DNA from: Pseudoalteromonas sp. XMcav2-N
GTDB lineage: Bacteria; Pseudomonadota; Gammaproteobacteria; Enterobacterales; Alteromonadaceae
DNA length: 64,000 nt
Direction of reading: 5' to 3'
Assembly: GCF_024124545.1 (NCBI RefSeq)
Contig: NZ_JAMXSF010000001.1
Span: forward strand, 186,001-250,000
Both the position numbers and the translations under genes were made by a program. The notes below the pieces were generated by a model. The model was not told the origin of the DNA. It did no database searches and saw nothing but the letters and a program-made list of their open reading frames with translations. This document shows positions 62,601 to 64,000 of the stretch, in pieces (within the stretch, counting starts at the first letter, position 1; each line of letters starts with the position of its first letter).

Positions 62601-63071
62601 AGTCTATTTGCCACTCACCGTTAGAATCCCACCATCGGTAAAGCTTTATTTGAATGTAAATACATACTAACTTTTTTGAAAATGGATTGTTTGGTTGAAT
62701 TTTTTTGCATAAAAAAACAGCGAACAGACTGAATTTTAAAATATTTTTATTAACCAAAATGCGACTTGCATTTATTTCCTGACATTGCTCCTTGCATTTT
62801 TTGTGAACAGCCCTTTTGTGAATTCAATTAAAAAATGCATTTACTTTGAAGTGAGTGGTAATTAACTTTAAAGGGCTGTTAAATCCTTGGGTTTTGATTG
62901 TATTTTTGGTGTGCCTGTCTGTTAAGTCGTGGTGGTTTGACGCTTAACACAGGTCGCGATTAGTATCCGTCGCGAAAATTCAGAGCCTGCTGAAATTAGA
63001 CTCAGCAAGCTCGTTATAAATACCAACAATACTCATGCTTACCGCCACGAGTAAGCCCAGGGAGAAAACAC
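62601..63071. other. AT-rich leader of second TonB receptor
   Basis: About 470 bases with no gene. They hold an 11-base inverted repeat with distant arms (62806-62816 and 62870-62880), several copies of a TTGCAT-type hexamer at 62705, 62766 and 62792, and a GGAGA ribosome site just before the receptor ATG. Confidence 0.55.
62806..62880. repeat. Inverted repeat with 53-base spacer upstream of TonB receptor
   Basis: AACAGCCCTTT at 62806-62816 and AAAGGGCTGTT at 62870-62880 are exact reverse complements. They could fold the leader into a long hairpin, or serve as paired regulator sites. Confidence 0.6.
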
Positions 63072-64000
63072 ATGTTGAACACTAAAGTAACTAAGGCCGT
63101 GCGTTTAGCACTGGCATTTGGTGCTGCGTCTACGGCTGTGATTGCACAGTCAGCCACTGCACAAGACGGTGTCGAAAAAGTAGAACGCATTGAAATCACA
63201 GGCTCGCGTATCAAGCGTGTCGACATGGAAGGTGCAAGCCCGGTTGAAGTTATCTCTACCGCTGAATTCGAAGGTCAGGGCCGAGTCTCTGTTGCCGAAG
63301 CACTGCAAAGCGTGACTTCTAACAGCTTTGGTTCTGTTATCCCAAGTTCTGGTAACAGCGGTCAGTCACAGTCAACAGTAAGCTTGCTGGGTGCCGGCGC
63401 GGGTCGTACTTTGGTACTGATCGACGGTAAGCGTATGGGTAGTTCACCTTCACTAAATGGCGGTGGTGCTAACCTGAGCTCAATCCCAATGGCGGCGGTA
63501 GAGCGTATCGAAATTCTTAAAGATGGCGCTTCAGCTATCTATGGTTCTGACGCGATTGCCGGCGTTATCAACGTTATCCTGAAAAAAGATTTCGAAGGTG
63601 TGTCTTTCGATATCCAGGTCGGTCGCCCTGAAGCAGAAGGTGCAGACTCTAAGCAAATGTCAATGGCATTTGGCGTAAGTTCTGACAGAGGTAACATTAC
63701 CTTTGTCTATGATCACCAGCAGCGTAACCCAATTTTTGACCGTGACCGTAGCTACACGGCTGCGTCTATGGAAGACAAAAATGGTGATGGCCTGATCTCT
63801 CTTGGTGATGAAACCGTAGGTATTAGCCATTATGGTGAAACATTTAGAAAAACCTCTGGTGGTGGTTATATCGCCTCACCCAAGTGTGACGAACTAACAA
63901 AAACCGTACCTGGCTTTGTCGGTGTTCTAGACCAGGGGACGGGTAAAGGTGGTATCGGAGGTGGTCAAGTTTGTGGTTTTGCTTTTGCTGACGTGTCAGC
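63072..64000 (+). CDS. TonB-dependent receptor, N-terminal part
   Basis: About 309 residues before the window edge. A signal peptide (LALAFGAASTAVIAQSATA, cleavage before QDG) leads to a TonB-box-like VERIEITGSRI, then a plug domain with GRTLVLIDGKRMG and AVERIEILKDGASAIYGSDAIAGVINVILKK, read in parts. The GSRI and DGASAIYGSDAIAG pattern is that of the large receptors of Alteromonadales and Xanthomonadales linked to oligosaccharide or peptide uptake. The barrel is off the end. A GGAGA ribosome site precedes the ATG. Confidence 0.93.
   Translation, partial: MLNTKVTKAVRLALAFGAASTAVIAQSATAQDGVEKVERIEITGSRIKRVDMEGASPVEVISTAEFEGQGRVSVAEALQSVTSNSFGSVIPSSGNSGQSQSTVSLLGAGAGRTLVLIDGKRMGSSPSLNGGGANLSSIPMAAVERIEILKDGASAIYGSDAIAGVINVILKKDFEGVSFDIQVGRPEAEGADSKQMSMAFGVSSDRGNITFVYDHQQRNPIFDRDRSYTAASMEDKNGDGLISLGDETVGISHYGETFRKTSGGGYIASPKCDELTKTVPGFVGVLDQGTGKGGIGGGQVCGFAFADVS

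Overview
The window looks like chromosomal DNA of a marine gammaproteobacterium of the Alteromonadales, most likely a red-pigmented Pseudoalteromonas (P. rubra-like). This rests on gene content: a full prodigiosin (pig) operon, two TonB receptors, LigE, YegD, DinG/PolB and the priC-ybaM pairing. No 16S or other marker gene is present, so the species name is inference. I see no tRNA, rRNA, insertion sequence, phage block or CRISPR array.

Layout. 1-9.7 kb is housekeeping: a cut-off M16 peptidase, sixA, a TonB receptor, a HAD phosphatase, an exported ATP-dependent DNA ligase, yegD, mgsA and a LysE-type exporter. At 10-11.1 kb lies a Bcr/CflA drug exporter. At 11.3-11.9 kb are two very small genes for peptides with double-glycine leaders resembling lanthipeptide precursors, with no modification enzyme nearby. 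12-32.2 kb is one long minus-strand operon, pigA to pigM, with most genes overlapping by 4 bases. It encodes both branches of prodigiosin synthesis: the bipyrrole aldehyde MBC (PigI, G, A, J, H, M, F; PigL for carrier activation) and the monopyrrole MAP (PigD, E, B), joined by PigC. pigN and pigO are not seen. A TTGACA-N18-CATAAT promoter precedes pigA, and GC-rich stem-loops fill the two larger gaps inside the operon.

32.5-42 kb carries an EamA transporter, a tail-anchored winged-helix protein, an HslV-like Ntn hydrolase, an ankyrin-like protein, a MATE exporter, and a phosphorelay set (His-rich response regulator, HPt protein, hybrid kinase). 42-48 kb carries an FAD amine oxidase followed by a ThDP 2-oxoacid decarboxylase, divergent from a CadC-like membrane regulator with TPR repeats: a plausible amino acid to 2-oxoacid to aldehyde module that would also make peroxide. 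48-55 kb carries a GH16 lipoprotein, an RND efflux pair, a small protein with an internal duplication and an exported NPP1/NLP-type protein.

55-62.6 kb is DNA metabolism: a minus-strand cluster dinG, TSUP permease, priC, HDAC-like amidohydrolase, comFB-like and ybaM, divergent from polB (DNA polymerase II), with a degenerate LexA-like box between dinG and polB. A second TonB receptor runs off the right end.
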